Shown here in pieces: positions 7,444 to 7,535 of a DNA stretch of 7,535 bases. The stretch is from positions 1 through 7,535 of the forward strand of contig CALKHD010000022.1 of assembly GCA_938092195.1 (NCBI GenBank), read 5' to 3'. The DNA comes from an uncultured Flavobacteriales bacterium. GTDB taxonomy: Bacteria; Bacteroidota; Bacteroidia; Flavobacteriales_D; Sanyastnellaceae. A model generated the notes under the pieces. It was given only the letters and a program-made list of their open reading frames with translations. It was not told where the DNA came from and made no database searches. How positions within the stretch are numbered: the stretch's first letter is position 1; each line of letters starts with the position of its first letter. The position numbers were made by a program, and so were the translations under genes.

Positions 7444-7459
7444 TCCAAAGCCAAAGACG

Positions 7460-7535
7460 TCATTGTCCCAGACCTTGCTGGCTGTCTGTTGGGGTGACCC
7501 ATACAATAGACACCAAGTGGGCATTGTCCACCATC
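7460..7535 (-). CDS. Possible 3' end of a converging minus-strand gene, cut by the right edge
   Basis: One minus-strand frame is open from the edge to a TGA at 7460-7462 and encodes a tail of 24 residues ending PTDSQQGLGQ. Its codons (for example GTG GAC AAT GCC CAC TTG GTG) resemble those of the confirmed genes. It would converge on the membrane-protein gene with 16 bases between stops. At this length an open frame is weak evidence. Other frames, including one minus-strand frame that runs back into the membrane-protein gene, are also open, and no domain can be recognised. Confidence 0.2.
   Translation of the reverse strand, partial: MVDNAHLVSIVWVTPTDSQQGLGQ

Noticed and set aside
7466..7494. 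Imperfect hairpin CAGAC/GTCTG with an extra CCC/GGG after a bulge.
   Set aside because: The pairing is short and bulged with no T-tract on either strand.
3980..7502. Short shared words in two spacers: GCTGGCTGTC at 3994 and 7477, and GGGT(C/G)ACCCAT at 3980 and 7492.
   Set aside because: Ten-base matches are expected many times by chance in 7.5 kb. The order of the two words is swapped between the sites, so they do not form a coherent repeat unit.
1..7535. Search for CRISPR repeats, tRNA or rRNA genes, insertion sequences, integrases or defence genes.
   Set aside because: No regularly spaced direct repeats, structured RNA genes, terminal inverted repeats or mobile-element proteins were seen.

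Overview
The window reads as ordinary chromosomal DNA of a member of the Bacteroidota, with roughly balanced base composition. Four things support this: a TonB-dependent receptor with an N-terminal carboxypeptidase-regulatory-like domain; a DAHP synthase fused to a C-terminal AroQ chorismate mutase; a secreted metalloprotease ending in a type IX secretion (T9SS) sorting domain; and starts without clear Shine-Dalgarno sequences. The balanced base composition would fit one of the higher-GC Flavobacteriales-like lineages, but that placement is inference.

Layout. The left third (1-2249, minus strand) is the first 749 codons of a TonB-dependent outer-membrane receptor whose C-terminus lies beyond the left edge. 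After a 140-base gap comes the DAHP synthase/chorismate mutase gene on the same strand (2390-3490). It catalyses the first shikimate-pathway step and the chorismate-to-prephenate step. A 63-base divergent spacer separates it from a small plus-strand lipoprotein gene (3554-3871), which ends at a strong intrinsic terminator (3889-3928). A further spacer with a small inverted repeat leads to a 1000-residue fungalysin-like (M36-type) metalloprotease (4023-7025). Fifty bases further on is a 122-residue two-helix membrane protein of unknown function (7075-7443). The last 90 bases may hold the 3' end of a converging minus-strand gene, but this is weakly supported.

How the genes relate. Most look like independent units: one central-metabolism enzyme among cell-envelope and secreted functions (receptor, lipoprotein, protease, small membrane protein). 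The protease and the small membrane protein could be co-transcribed. No tRNA, rRNA, CRISPR array, insertion sequence, integrase or recognisable defence cassette is visible, and I see no convincing sign of a previously undescribed multi-gene system. The least explained parts are the small cysteine-containing lipoprotein, the two-helix membrane protein, and the isolation of the DAHP synthase gene from other aromatic-amino-acid genes.
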